From the NCBI RefSeq assembly GCF_001941845.1, contig NZ_CP018870.1:7416001-7480000 (forward strand): DNA of 64,000 nucleotides. Direction: 5' to 3'. The notes beneath the pieces were generated by a model, which was not told the origin of the DNA, did not search any database, and saw only the letters and a list, made by a program, of their open reading frames with translations. Origin of the DNA: Streptomyces sp. TN58. Lineage in GTDB: Bacteria > Actinomycetota > Actinomycetes > Streptomycetales > Streptomycetaceae. Position numbers and translations under genes: made by a program. The stretch's first letter is position 1; every line of letters starts with the position of its first letter. Of this stretch, positions 1-6,981 are shown in pieces.

Positions 1-181
1 GGCCGCGCGATGTCCGTTTCTCCGCGGTCCGGCGCCGCCGCAACCGCGAGACGCCGTCCCGAAGACGACAGCCCGCGGGTCCACCCCGACGCGATCAGCC
101 TCGCGTCGCGCCGGTGCGACGACCGCGACCGACCGCGACCGACCCACCTGAAACACGACGATCGGACCCGACTTGACCCTC

Positions 182-733
182 ATGCCCGGATCACGCGTGC
201 CCGGCCGGACCTGGACGGTCCGGCTCACCGGCCACGCCGATCACAGCGCCTCCGTCTCCTGCAGCACCGAAGCCTGCCGCATGCCGCCCCGTTCGAAGGA
301 CACCGCGGCCCTGAAGCGGTTCGCCGCCGAGCACGTCCGGGCCCACGCACGGCTGGCCACCGTCCGCCCCGACACCTCGTGCGCCTGCCGGGCCGCACAG
401 TGCGCGCTCCACGAGACCCGCACCCACTGCACCGGCTCCACCCTCCTGGTCCTGGTCCACAACCCGGCCGTGGGACAGGTCTGGACGCTCGCCGAGATCT
501 GCCAGTCCTGCGCCCCGCTCATCCCGCACACCGCCATCCTCGGCCGCTCCCAGCCCCAGCCCCAGTCCCAGGGCCGCCAGGGCCCGCCCGCGGTCCCCGC
601 GCCGGCCACCGCGCCGACAGCCGCCCCACTGCCCGTCGCGGGCGGGTTCTCCTCACCGCAGGCCGCCCCGGAGGCCCCGGCCGCCCGCCGCCGCCCGCAG
701 CGCCGCACCGCCCGCCCCCGCCGCGCCTCCTGA
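182..733 (+). CDS. conserved hypothetical Cys/His-rich protein
   Basis: A 183-residue protein of unknown function. The N-terminal 120 residues look like a folded domain with seven cysteines and several histidines (for example TSCACRAAQCAL and EICQSCAP), which may bind metal or form disulfides. The last 60 residues are a Pro/Ala/Arg-rich disordered tail. The ATG at 182 fits the start of the conserved part; a TTG nine bases upstream is possible. No clear ribosome site precedes either, so the mRNA may be leaderless. A 30-bp tandem repeat begins just after the stop. I recognise the domain only as a Streptomyces hypothetical and assign no function. Confidence 0.7.
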   Translation: MPGSRVPGRTWTVRLTGHADHSASVSCSTEACRMPPRSKDTAALKRFAAEHVRAHARLATVRPDTSCACRAAQCALHETRTHCTGSTLLVLVHNPAVGQVWTLAEICQSCAPLIPHTAILGRSQPQPQSQGRQGPPAVPAPATAPTAAPLPVAGGFSSPQAAPEAPAARRRPQRRTARPRRAS

Positions 734-742
734 CCCCCCGAA

Positions 743-860
743 GGCAACCCCACCGACCCTGACCCGGTAGGGGCGACCCCCGCCGACCCTGAACCGGGTG
801 TGGGCAACGGCGCCGGTCCTGCCCCCCCGAAGGCAACCCCACCGACCCTGACCGCGCGCG
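743..860. repeat. four copies of a ~30-bp tandem repeat
   Basis: Units begin near 743, 772, 802 and 832. Units 1 and 4 are almost identical (GGCAACCCCACCGACCCTGA); units 2 and 3 are diverged. The array lies directly after the stop codon of the preceding gene and stops just before the palindromic element at 881. No coding function is apparent. Confidence 0.75.
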
Positions 861-880
861 GCGGCAGCGCCACCCGCCGC

Positions 881-1049
881 CTAGGGTCTGTATCGAGTTG
901 CCCCGCGGCGTCGCGACGCCCGGCACGCACCCTCGGCGCACGAGCCGAATGCCCTGGTAGCTCCGCTACGAGGACATTCGTCCCGCACGCCGAGGGCACG
1001 CACCGAACGCCGCTCCTTGCTCCACGGGGCAACTCGATACAGGCCCTAG
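881..1049. mobile_element. 169-bp palindromic element, long form
   Basis: The terminal 25-bp inverted repeats (881-905 and 1025-1049) match except for one position. Inside them lie a second perfect pair (CCCTCGGCG / CGCCGAGGG) and a small central hairpin (GTAGC TCC GCTAC), so the whole element can fold into one long hairpin. It has no ORF of its own. Both ends carry CTAG, which could be a 4-bp target duplication. A 58-bp short form with the same ends is at 47335-47392. This fits a MITE-like non-autonomous element mobilised by a transposase that is not in the window. Confidence 0.75.
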
Positions 1050-1187
1050 CCGCGGCCGCCGACCACGTGGAGCACCGCGCGGCCACCGGCCCGCTGCCCG
1101 AGGGCCTGGCCCGGCCCTGGCCCCGGCCACCGCCCGCCAGTGGGTGGCGTCGAAGTCCCGTCTGGGTGGCGGGGGTCCGGCACGCAC

Positions 1188-1312
1188 GCTCGCCGCGTTG
1201 TCGTCGGTCGCCGACGCCCGCGTCGGCTCCCTCCTGCGCCTTGCGAGCGCACGTACGGGACCCCGCCACCCCCGCCCTCACGGGCGGCCGACGCCACTTC
1301 GACGACACCCCC
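1188..1312 (+). repeat. dispersed repeat, copy A
   Basis: It shares the block CTCGCCGCGTTGTCG, the block CGCCTTGCGAG and the core GGCGGCCGACGCCACTT with copy B (reverse strand, near 2075-2190). It shares about 52 nearly identical bases (1261-1312) with copy C at 19351-19404. All three copies lie beside transposase relics or decayed genes, which suggests remains of insertion-sequence ends. No intact ORF is seen. Confidence 0.6.
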
Positions 1313-1797
1313 AGACCCCGACGCGGCCGGACCCGCCGCCCCGCGCACCGCCCGGACGCCGCCGCGCAGACGGCCGCCCGGCTGCGGCCGGACAAGCACG
1401 CCGCCGGACCCCTTCCGCGCAGGCTCACCGCGCAGACGCCCCCGGACAGAAGGCACCGCACCCCCGGGCCCGCTTCCGGCCGGGTCTCACACCACTCCGG
1501 GCGGGGCGGGACGCGGCGACCTCCTGCGCGCAAGCTCGCGTGGTAGCCGGTGAACCGCCCCTGGAGAGGCCGGGTCCACCCCGGCGCACCGCCCAAGCGC
1601 CCCCCGTACGCGGGGACTTCACACCCGGACGCCTGCGCACCCTCGCGGCCACCGCCCGCCGCGCCACCGGCCTCGACGCCCCGCCGTCCCGGCCGCCGAC
1701 CCCGACCGGGGCGGCCAAGTCCGTACCCTCGCCCGCGACTTCCCCCACGCCCCGCCCGGCGGGGGGCCGTAGCCCGGTTGGCCTTGCCCCTGGGGGG
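1313..1797. other. non-coding or decayed stretch
   Basis: Several long frames are open here only because of base composition. None has a ribosome site or a recognisable protein motif. Given the relics on both sides I read it as decayed sequence between repeat copies; I see no specific feature. Confidence 0.5.
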
Positions 1798-2074
1798 GGG
1801 AAGCACTGCTCGGCATCGGCGCGTTCGCCCGCCGGGCACGGCCCGCGCACAAGCCCCTACGGCTGTACGACCGCCACGGCCTGCTGCCGCCCGACCACTT
1901 CCACCCTCGCCGCCGCCGGGCTCCTCGTGCGGCCGCGCCGGAGGCGGCCCGGCTGTGGGCCGCGTACCGTGACGGCGTCGAGCGCCGTCACGCGGCCCGC
2001 CGCGAGCCGGCAGCGCACCCTGCGTATCCACCTGCCGGCGACGGCCCCGTGGAGCCCTGCGTCCGGGGGGACCT
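1798..2074 (+). pseudogene. relic of a MerR-family regulator
   Basis: One frame reads as a MerR helix-turn-helix (IGAFARRARPAHKPLRLYD, then HGLLPPD). It is followed by text like the junction to a GyrI-type effector domain (AARLWAAYRDGVERRHAARR and DGPVEPCV). It has no start codon or ribosome site, the helix-turn-helix is missing residues between recognisable blocks, and it ends where repeat copy B begins near 2075. The remains look internally deleted and truncated by insertion. Confidence 0.55.
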
Positions 2075-2190
2075 GGGGCGTGTTGCGAAAGTGGCGTCGT
2101 CCGCCCGCGGTGCCTCGCAAGGCGGAGGGTCGCCCGCGTACCGGTCGTACGGGGGCGATCCCGACAACGCGGCGAGGTGCCGTGCCAGGC
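2075..2190 (-). repeat. dispersed repeat, copy B
   Basis: Read on the minus strand it contains CTCGCCGCGTTGTCG, CGCCTTGCGAG and GACGACGCCACTTTCGCAAC, matching copy A at 1188-1312. It joins the truncated MerR relic on one side and the IS481 relic on the other. The repeat has therefore been the breakpoint of at least one insertion or rearrangement. Confidence 0.6.
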
Positions 2191-2290
2191 GCAGGCGTCC
2201 GGTCTCGGTCAAGGGTGCATACGGTGGGGCATGAGGGCCTTCTGATCGTTCGGTGGAGATGTCGCAATCCACACCGAACCCGGAAGGCCC
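2165..2290 (-). pseudogene. IS481-family transposase N-terminal relic
   Basis: From an ATG at 2232 the minus strand starts like Streptomyces IS481 transposases (MPHR-N-APLTETGRLRLAR). One A is missing from the fifth codon, so the frame breaks at once; in the shifted frame LTETGRLRLARHLA is readable. Only about 20 codons remain before the sequence passes into repeat copy B. The upstream part (2233-2290) contains the GAAGGCCCTC leader and an inverted repeat (GTTCGGTGTGG / CGGTGGAGA-like arms) of the element end. It cannot encode a functional protein. Confidence 0.7.
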
Positions 2291-2557
2291 TCACCCGTTC
2301 AAGAGGCCTCAGCCGAGACCTGCACCACCCGTCCACAACCTCCCGGGACAGAACACCTAGTCCGCGCCGGCCGGCTCCCGGCGACCTGCCGCACTGAACC
2401 GGCCCCCACGCAACGCCACCCGCTGGTCCACACCTGGGCAGAGCACGCGTCCCGCACGGGCGCCGGGGCACCCCGCGGGACCTGCGACTTCGCGGTCCCT
2501 GGCCGACTGGCCGCCCGACCCGGCCCGCCCGGCCCGGCCCGCCCCCGGCCGGCACGG

Positions 2558-3205
2558 CTACGCCGGCCCCGGCCCCGGTCCGGCTGCCGCGTCCGCCGGC
2601 TGCCGCGGGCCGGAGCCGGCCCGGGGGCGCCGCCCGGCCCGGTTCCGGTCGCGGTACCAGGCGCCCGCCCCTACCAGCACGGCCGCCCCGGCCCCGTACA
2701 GCGGCAGCCACAGGGTCGTCGTCGAGGCCAGGCAGTCGGCGACGGCCTCCTCCCGCCGGCTCTCCCGTACCGACGCCGGCACGGCGCCGCCGCCGGGCAG
2801 GCCAGCCACCGCGGCCCTGGTGCGCAGCACCTCGTACCGGCCGATCTCCCCGCAGCGGCTGCGGGTGCCCGGCATGGGGAACAGCCAGTCCCCGCGCTGA
2901 AGTACGGGGGCCACAGCGATCGCCACGCACAGGCCGACGACCAGCGCGTACGCGACCAGCGCGCGCATGTACGCCGTCCGGACGCCGGGCCTCCACGCCG
3001 GCCGGACCTGGAAGGCGAAGACCACCGCGAAGAGCGTCACCCCGATGTAGGTGGCGAACCACTGCCAGGAGCCCTGCGCGAGCGCGAACGTCAGGACCGC
3101 GGCGAGCCCGATGCCGATGACCCCGGCCTGGCCGGGGGTGTCGTCGCCCGCGCCCGCGCCCGGGGCCGCGGGCCTGCGCTCTTCGCGGGGGCGGGGGTCG
3201 CTCAC
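2558..3205 (-). CDS. four-helix membrane protein of unknown function
   Basis: A 215-residue protein. A Pro-rich cytosolic N-terminus is followed by three hydrophobic segments (roughly residues 29-46, 52-70, 85-106) and a fourth near residue 180. Between the third and fourth lies an extracytoplasmic loop of about 70 residues with two cysteines (SRCGEIG and VADCLAS) that could pair. The GTG at 3205 is chosen because AGGAGGGG lies seven bases upstream; longer readings lack a site. It is divergent from the secreted protein at 3520. No family was recognised. Confidence 0.75.
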   Translation of the reverse strand: MSDPRPREERRPAAPGAGAGDDTPGQAGVIGIGLAAVLTFALAQGSWQWFATYIGVTLFAVVFAFQVRPAWRPGVRTAYMRALVAYALVVGLCVAIAVAPVLQRGDWLFPMPGTRSRCGEIGRYEVLRTRAAVAGLPGGGAVPASVRESRREEAVADCLASTTTLWLPLYGAGAAVLVGAGAWYRDRNRAGRRPRAGSGPRQPADAAAGPGPGPA

Positions 3206-3519
3206 GGGCCCCTCCTGCGGGGTCTCGACAGGTCTCGGAGTCGGCCCCCCAGCATCCGCCGCGCCCCCCGGCGCGGCCCCGCCCGCCATGCCGGGGGCGG
3301 GCGGACGGGGCCCGGACGGGTTCGGGAAGGGGGCCCGGATGGGGGAGGCGGGCCCGGACGGAGGGGAGGCGCGCGGCCTGTCACGCGCCTGTGACAGTCG
3401 GCGGACAGGTTCGTGAAGTCCCGGAGCCAGTCTTTTAACCAGAGAACGAAACGGACATTTCGCCCCAAGTTCTCTGGACCCGATCCTCCCCCTCCCCCCT
3501 CTCACCTGGAGTCATCCTC
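3206..3519. promoter_or_regulatory. divergent promoter region with inverted repeat
   Basis: This 314-bp region between divergent genes holds a perfect 9-bp inverted repeat, CCAGAGAAC (3439-3447) and GTTCTCTGG (3469-3477). Nested within it is CGAAA/TTTCG. The repeat is 40 to 80 bases upstream of the secreted-protein start, suitable for an operator or a 5' leader hairpin. Near 3380-3415 there is a repeated CCTGTCACGC/CCTGTGACAG pair. Confidence 0.5.
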
Positions 3520-3978
3520 ATGTTCCGTTCCACCTCCCGGAAGCAGCGTTTCGCGATGTACGCCGTCTCGGCCGCGATCGTCGGAGGAGGCGTGCTGGTG
3601 CCCACCAGCGCTTTCGCCGCCCCCGCAGCCGCCGGTACGACCTCGGTCGCTGCCCAGGCGAAGAGCGGCCACGAGAGCGACCACAAGAAGGAGAAGTGGG
3701 AGAAGAAGGACAAGAAGCACGACAAGGGCAAGAAGCACCAGAAGCACGACAAGGGCAAGAAGCACGGCAAGGGCAAGAAGAACAAGGTCCGCGACGTGGA
3801 GAACATGCCGGGCTGCAAGTTCTACCAGGGCAAGGTCTACTGCGAGCACAAGCCCGACAAGCCCGCCCCCGCCCCCGCGCCGGCCCCGAACACCAACCCG
3901 GCGGACAAGGAGAACCCCGACAAGGTCCCCGCCAAGCCGAACCCGGCCCCTCCGTCCGCCCCCAAGGCCGCAAGCTGA
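3520..3978 (+). CDS. secreted Lys/His-rich repeat protein
   Basis: A 152-residue exported protein. The first 33 residues form a Sec signal peptide with a cut expected after TSAFA. Residues about 48-93 consist almost only of Lys, His, Gly and Asp in repeats of the type KKHDKGKKHQKHDKGKKHGK. A short segment with two cysteines follows (PGCKFYQGKVYCEH). The C-terminus is a Pro/Ala/Asn-rich tail. The basic block could bind DNA, teichoic acids or other polyanions, or metal through histidines; this is inference only. The codons are mostly Streptomyces-like. Confidence 0.8.
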   Translation: MFRSTSRKQRFAMYAVSAAIVGGGVLVPTSAFAAPAAAGTTSVAAQAKSGHESDHKKEKWEKKDKKHDKGKKHQKHDKGKKHGKGKKNKVRDVENMPGCKFYQGKVYCEHKPDKPAPAPAPAPNTNPADKENPDKVPAKPNPAPPSAPKAAS

Positions 3979-4064
3979 ACCACCCGCGCCCCGTGAACCG
4001 GCCCGGCCCCCGCCCGCACCCCCGCCCCCGGGGTGCGGCCGGGGGCCGCCGCACGTCCGCGGGA

Positions 4065-4139
4065 CGGAGCCGGCCGGATTCGAACCGGCGTCCTCACGGT
4101 TTTGGAGACCGCGCGCGACGACCTCTGCGCTACGACCCC
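4065..4139 (-). tRNA. tRNA-Trp (CCA), divergent form
   Basis: The minus strand folds as a tRNA. The acceptor arm is GGGGTCG with CGGCTCC (two G-U pairs) and the D stem is GCGC/GCGC. The anticodon stem GCGGT/ACCGT has loop CTCCAAA, giving anticodon CCA. The T arm is GCCGG-TTCGAAT-CCGGC. The discriminator base is G, as expected for tRNA-Trp, and the 3' CCA is not encoded. The body differs strongly from the usual Streptomyces tRNA-Trp (as I recall it) and the junction between the D and anticodon stems is tight. It may be a second, specialised copy. Confidence 0.8.
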
Positions 4140-4215
4140 GCCCCGCCCGGCATCCTAAGGGCCGTCCCGCAATCCCCGGCGGGCGCGCGGCGCCGCACCC
4201 CTCACCGCACCCCCC

Positions 4216-5121
4216 TCACCGCACCGGCGGGTGCGCCGACAGCCAGTGCCGGGCGATCTCCTCCCGCGTCGCCAGCCACGCCCCGCCCCGCTGTTCAAGG
4301 TGTCTCAGGAAGCCGTCCAGCGCACGGATGCGCCCCGGCCGCCCGATGATCCGGCAGTGCATGCCCACACTCATCATCCGCGGCCGCTCCCCGCCCTCGG
4401 CCCACAGCGTCTCGAAGGTGTCGACGAGATAGGCGAGCATGTCGTCGGCGGTCGTGAAGCCGTGGACGATCAGGAACTTGAAATCGTTCGCGTCCAGGCT
4501 GTACGGCACCACCAGGTGCGGGCGCCCACCCGTCTCGGCATAGAACGGCAGATCGTCGGAGTAGTCGTCGCTGTCATAGAGGAAACCGCCCCCGGCCACC
4601 AGGCGCCGCGTGTTCGCACTGGTCCGCCCGGTGTACCAGCCCACCGGCCGGCGCCCCACCAGCCGCCCGATCACCGCCGCCGTCTCCGCGATGTCGGCCC
4701 GCTCCACCTCCTCGGGCACCTGCCGGTAGTCGATCCACCGCCGGCCGTGGCCCGCCACCTCCCAGCCCGCCGCGCCCATCGCACGCGCCGCCTGCGGGTT
4801 GCGCTCCAACGCCTGCCCCACGGCGAAGACGGTCAGCGGCGCGCCGTACGCCGCCAGCGTGCGGTGGATCCGCCAGAAACCGGCACGCGCACCGTAGGCG
4901 AACATCGACTCCGCGTTCAGGTCCCGCCCGCCCCTCACGGGCGGCGCACCGACGATCTCATGGAGGTACCCCTCCGACGCCGCATCCCCCTCCAGGACGT
5001 TCTGCTCCCCGCCCTCCTCGTAGTTCAGCACCAGACTCACCGCGACACGGGCACCCCCCGGCCACGCGGCGTGCGGCGGCTCGGCCCCGTACCCCACCAG
5101 GTCACGCTGCAGCTCGGACAC
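4216..5121 (-). CDS. puuE: allantoinase PuuE
   Basis: A 301-residue polysaccharide-deacetylase-fold enzyme of the PuuE group, expected to hydrolyse allantoin to allantoate in purine breakdown in the cytoplasm. The N-terminal signature around residues 10-45 (YGAEPPHAAWPGG, then VLNYEEGGEQNVLEGD) is typical of PuuE and not of chitin or peptidoglycan deacetylases. Further blocks are GWEVAGHGRRWIDY near 120 and a GMHCRIIGRPGR block near 255. There is no signal peptide. No other purine-degradation gene is nearby, so it stands alone between a tRNA and a DUF3253 gene. Confidence 0.85.
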   Translation of the reverse strand: MSELQRDLVGYGAEPPHAAWPGGARVAVSLVLNYEEGGEQNVLEGDAASEGYLHEIVGAPPVRGGRDLNAESMFAYGARAGFWRIHRTLAAYGAPLTVFAVGQALERNPQAARAMGAAGWEVAGHGRRWIDYRQVPEEVERADIAETAAVIGRLVGRRPVGWYTGRTSANTRRLVAGGGFLYDSDDYSDDLPFYAETGGRPHLVVPYSLDANDFKFLIVHGFTTADDMLAYLVDTFETLWAEGGERPRMMSVGMHCRIIGRPGRIRALDGFLRHLEQRGGAWLATREEIARHWLSAHPPVR

Positions 5122-5253
5122 GGCCGCACCCTACCGCCGCCCACCGCGCCCACCGCGCCTCCCGCGCCCGCGTCCCCAGGGCCGGCTGCGCCTGGACTCG
5201 CTGCGCAGCGGTCCGCCGGGGCGGCAGGGGGCGGGCGGTGCGAGACTGGCGCC

Positions 5254-5538
5254 GTGACGGGCGGCAACCGGCAGACGGACCGGCAGACGGACCGGCAGCT
5301 GGAGCGGGCCATCCTCGAACTCCTCCGGCGCAGGGCCCCGACCGCGACGATCTGCCCCTCCGACGCCGCGCGGGCCGTGTACGAGGGGGACGGCGACGGC
5401 TGGCGCGCGCTCATGGAGCCGGCCCGCCGCGCGGCCCGGCGGCTGGTCGCCGCAGGGAAGGTCGAGATCACCCAGGGCGGCCGCCGAGTCGATCCGGCGA
5501 AGGCCCGCGGCCCGATCCGTATCCGCCGCACCCCCTGA
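5254..5538 (+). CDS. DUF3253 protein
   Basis: A 94-residue protein that matches the DUF3253 small winged-helix-like family (AILELLRRRAPTATICPSDA, then ARRLVAAGKVEITQGG and a basic C-terminus). The function is unknown, although the fold suggests nucleic-acid binding. The GTG start at 5254 is the best available. The N-terminus contains QTDRQTDRQ, produced by a perfect 12-bp tandem repeat that may vary between strains. Confidence 0.75.
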   Translation: MTGGNRQTDRQTDRQLERAILELLRRRAPTATICPSDAARAVYEGDGDGWRALMEPARRAARRLVAAGKVEITQGGRRVDPAKARGPIRIRRTP

Positions 5539-6001
5539 CCCGGCCCCCGGCTCCGCAGGGCAGCGGCCGGAGAACCCGAACCCCGAACCGCTTATCTCCT
5601 TGCATTCCGGTGTAATTCGGACATGGAGTCCGGCCTGTCGAAGGGTACGAGTGGTCACGCTCGGTGAGATCCGGGGGTCCCGGAGGTGAGCCGCCCCATA
5701 GGACCCACGTCACACACGAAGGTGGATAGTAGACCGCCAAAGCCTCGTATCGGCCCCTTCTGTGCGGCTCCCACCTGCGTGGATCCCCTGCCGCCCGCCC
5801 CCTGGCCCGGGGTGCCTGACTGCGAAGGCCCCTAGTAATGGCGGTCGTTGCCAGGGCTGCGGGGCGTCGGTAGAACTGGATGAGTCGCCGGGCGGCACGG
5901 GTTCCCACCCGCCGCTGACGAACCCCTCTCCACCGCGTGAGTGGCTCACGCATGCCCCGGGCATGCCGCGACCGCCCTTGTCCCCTGTGGAAGGTATCTC
6001 C
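5539..6001 (+). promoter_or_regulatory. 463-bp leader before a secreted lytic protein gene
   Basis: This long gap contains no gene. It is less G+C-rich around 5580-5640 and 5700-5760, where the promoter is likely. Leaders of Streptomyces cell-wall hydrolases often carry a c-di-AMP (ydaO) riboswitch. I looked for its conserved GGGGTGAATC and CCGACAGCTAACC blocks and did not find them. Confidence 0.35.
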
Positions 6002-6406
6002 GTGTCCAACACCGTCATCCGCCGCATCGCCGCCTCCAAGAAGGCCCTCGCGGGCACCGTCGTCGCCCTCGGTGTCGCCGGTTCCATGCTCGCCGCGGTT
6101 CCCGCCCAGGCGGCCCCGACGAGCGCCAAGGCGATCGCCCAGCAGATGATCAAGGACCCGGCGCAGTTCGCGGCCTTCAACAACATCGTTTCCCGCGAGA
6201 GCGGCTGGAACCACACCGCCACGAACGCCTCCTCCGGCGCGTACGGCCTGGTCCAGGCCCTGCCGGCCTCGAAGATGGCCTCCGCGGGCGCCGACTGGAA
6301 GACCAACCCGGCCACCCAGATCAAGTGGGGCCTGGACTACATGAACGAGCGCTACGGCAGCCCCGTCGGCGCCTGGAACTTCTGGCAGACCCACCACTGG
6401 TACTGA
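6002..6406 (+). CDS. secreted transglycosylase-like protein
   Basis: A 134-residue exported protein with a signal peptide (cut expected after AVPAQA, near residue 36). The mature part is a compact lysozyme-fold/SLT-like domain with the catalytic-Glu block NIVSRESGWNHTATN and the helix motifs SSGAYGLVQALPASKM and GLDYMNERYGSPVGAWNFW. It is predicted to cut peptidoglycan glycan strands outside the cell. The GTG at 6002 is preceded by GGAAGG at a suitable distance and starts the signal peptide. A strong terminator follows. Confidence 0.8.
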   Translation: MSNTVIRRIAASKKALAGTVVALGVAGSMLAAVPAQAAPTSAKAIAQQMIKDPAQFAAFNNIVSRESGWNHTATNASSGAYGLVQALPASKMASAGADWKTNPATQIKWGLDYMNERYGSPVGAWNFWQTHHWY

Positions 6407-6424
6407 GCCGCCACAGGGTAGTCG

Positions 6425-6488
6425 CCGCACGCATGCGAAAGCGCCCCGGCCGGGATCCCCCGGCCGGGGCGCTTTCGCATGCGTGCGG
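6425..6488 (+). terminator. 30-bp perfect-stem terminator
   Basis: The arms 6425-6454 and 6459-6488 are exact inverted complements with an ATCC loop. It sits 19 bases after the stop of the lytic protein gene and before the convergent STAS gene, so it can act in both directions. A stem this long and perfect is unusual. Confidence 0.85.
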
Positions 6489-6496
6489 CCCCCCAC

Positions 6497-6556
6497 CCGC
6501 CCGGATCCCAAGCCGCCCGCCCGGATCCCAAGCCGCCCGGCCGGGTCTCAAGCGGG
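6497..6556. repeat. three short tandem repeats
   Basis: A unit like CCGCCCGGATCCCAAG occurs twice, followed by a third altered copy (CCGCCCGGCCGGGTCTCAAG). The array runs from the terminator into the 3' end of the next gene. Confidence 0.6.
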
Positions 6557-6928
6557 CCGGGCGGGCGGTCCGTCCTCCCGGGGGAACAGGGGTGCCGCGC
6601 CGGTCATCTGCAGCAGGCGCTGGAGCTGGGGTGCCGGATCCGCCAGGTGGATCGCGGTGCCGGCCTCGACCGCCCGCAGCCGTGCGGCGAGCAGCGCGTT
6701 GAGTCCGGAGGAGTCGCAGAAGGTGACCCGGCTGCAGTCGGTGACGATGCGGTCGGCCTGCGCGGCGTCGACGTGGGCGAGGGCCCGGGTCAGGGCGCGG
6801 GTCAGGAACGGGGCGGTGACGATGTCGATCTCGCCTGCGGGCCGGACCGCGACCACGCGGCCGACGATCTCGACGACGGGCTCTGCACCGGTCTTCGCGC
6901 CGGTCTCCCGGTCGGGGTGTTCGGCCAT
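6548..6928 (-). CDS. STAS-domain anti-sigma factor antagonist
   Basis: A 126-residue STAS protein of the SpoIIAA/RsbV type. The phosphorylatable serine is in the intact block VTFCDSSGLNALL, preceded by RIVTDCSR. Such proteins bind an anti-sigma kinase and release a stress sigma factor; the kinase is not next to it. The ATG at 6928 follows GAGGAGG at six bases; an upstream reading lacks a site. It lies just downstream of the hsp18 regulator on the same strand (53-bp gap), so co-transcription is possible. Confidence 0.85.
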   Translation of the reverse strand: MAEHPDRETGAKTGAEPVVEIVGRVVAVRPAGEIDIVTAPFLTRALTRALAHVDAAQADRIVTDCSRVTFCDSSGLNALLAARLRAVEAGTAIHLADPAPQLQRLLQMTGAAPLFPREDGPPARPA

Positions 6929-6981
6929 GGGATCCCTCCTCGGATCGCGGCCGGTGGGCGAGGGTCGTTCGCACACGGGCT

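Noticed and set aside
743..860. CRISPR array
   Set aside because: The 30-bp units adjoin each other without spacers and there are no cas genes.
241..2031. 596-codon minus-strand frame
   Set aside because: Composition artefact that crosses the repeat array and the palindromic element.
5575..5640. tRNA-like text (CCCGAACCCCGAACCGC)
   Set aside because: Neither strand gives a complete cloverleaf or anticodon arm.
5640..6000. c-di-AMP riboswitch before the lytic protein gene
   Set aside because: Such switches are common at this kind of gene, but the conserved sequence blocks are absent.
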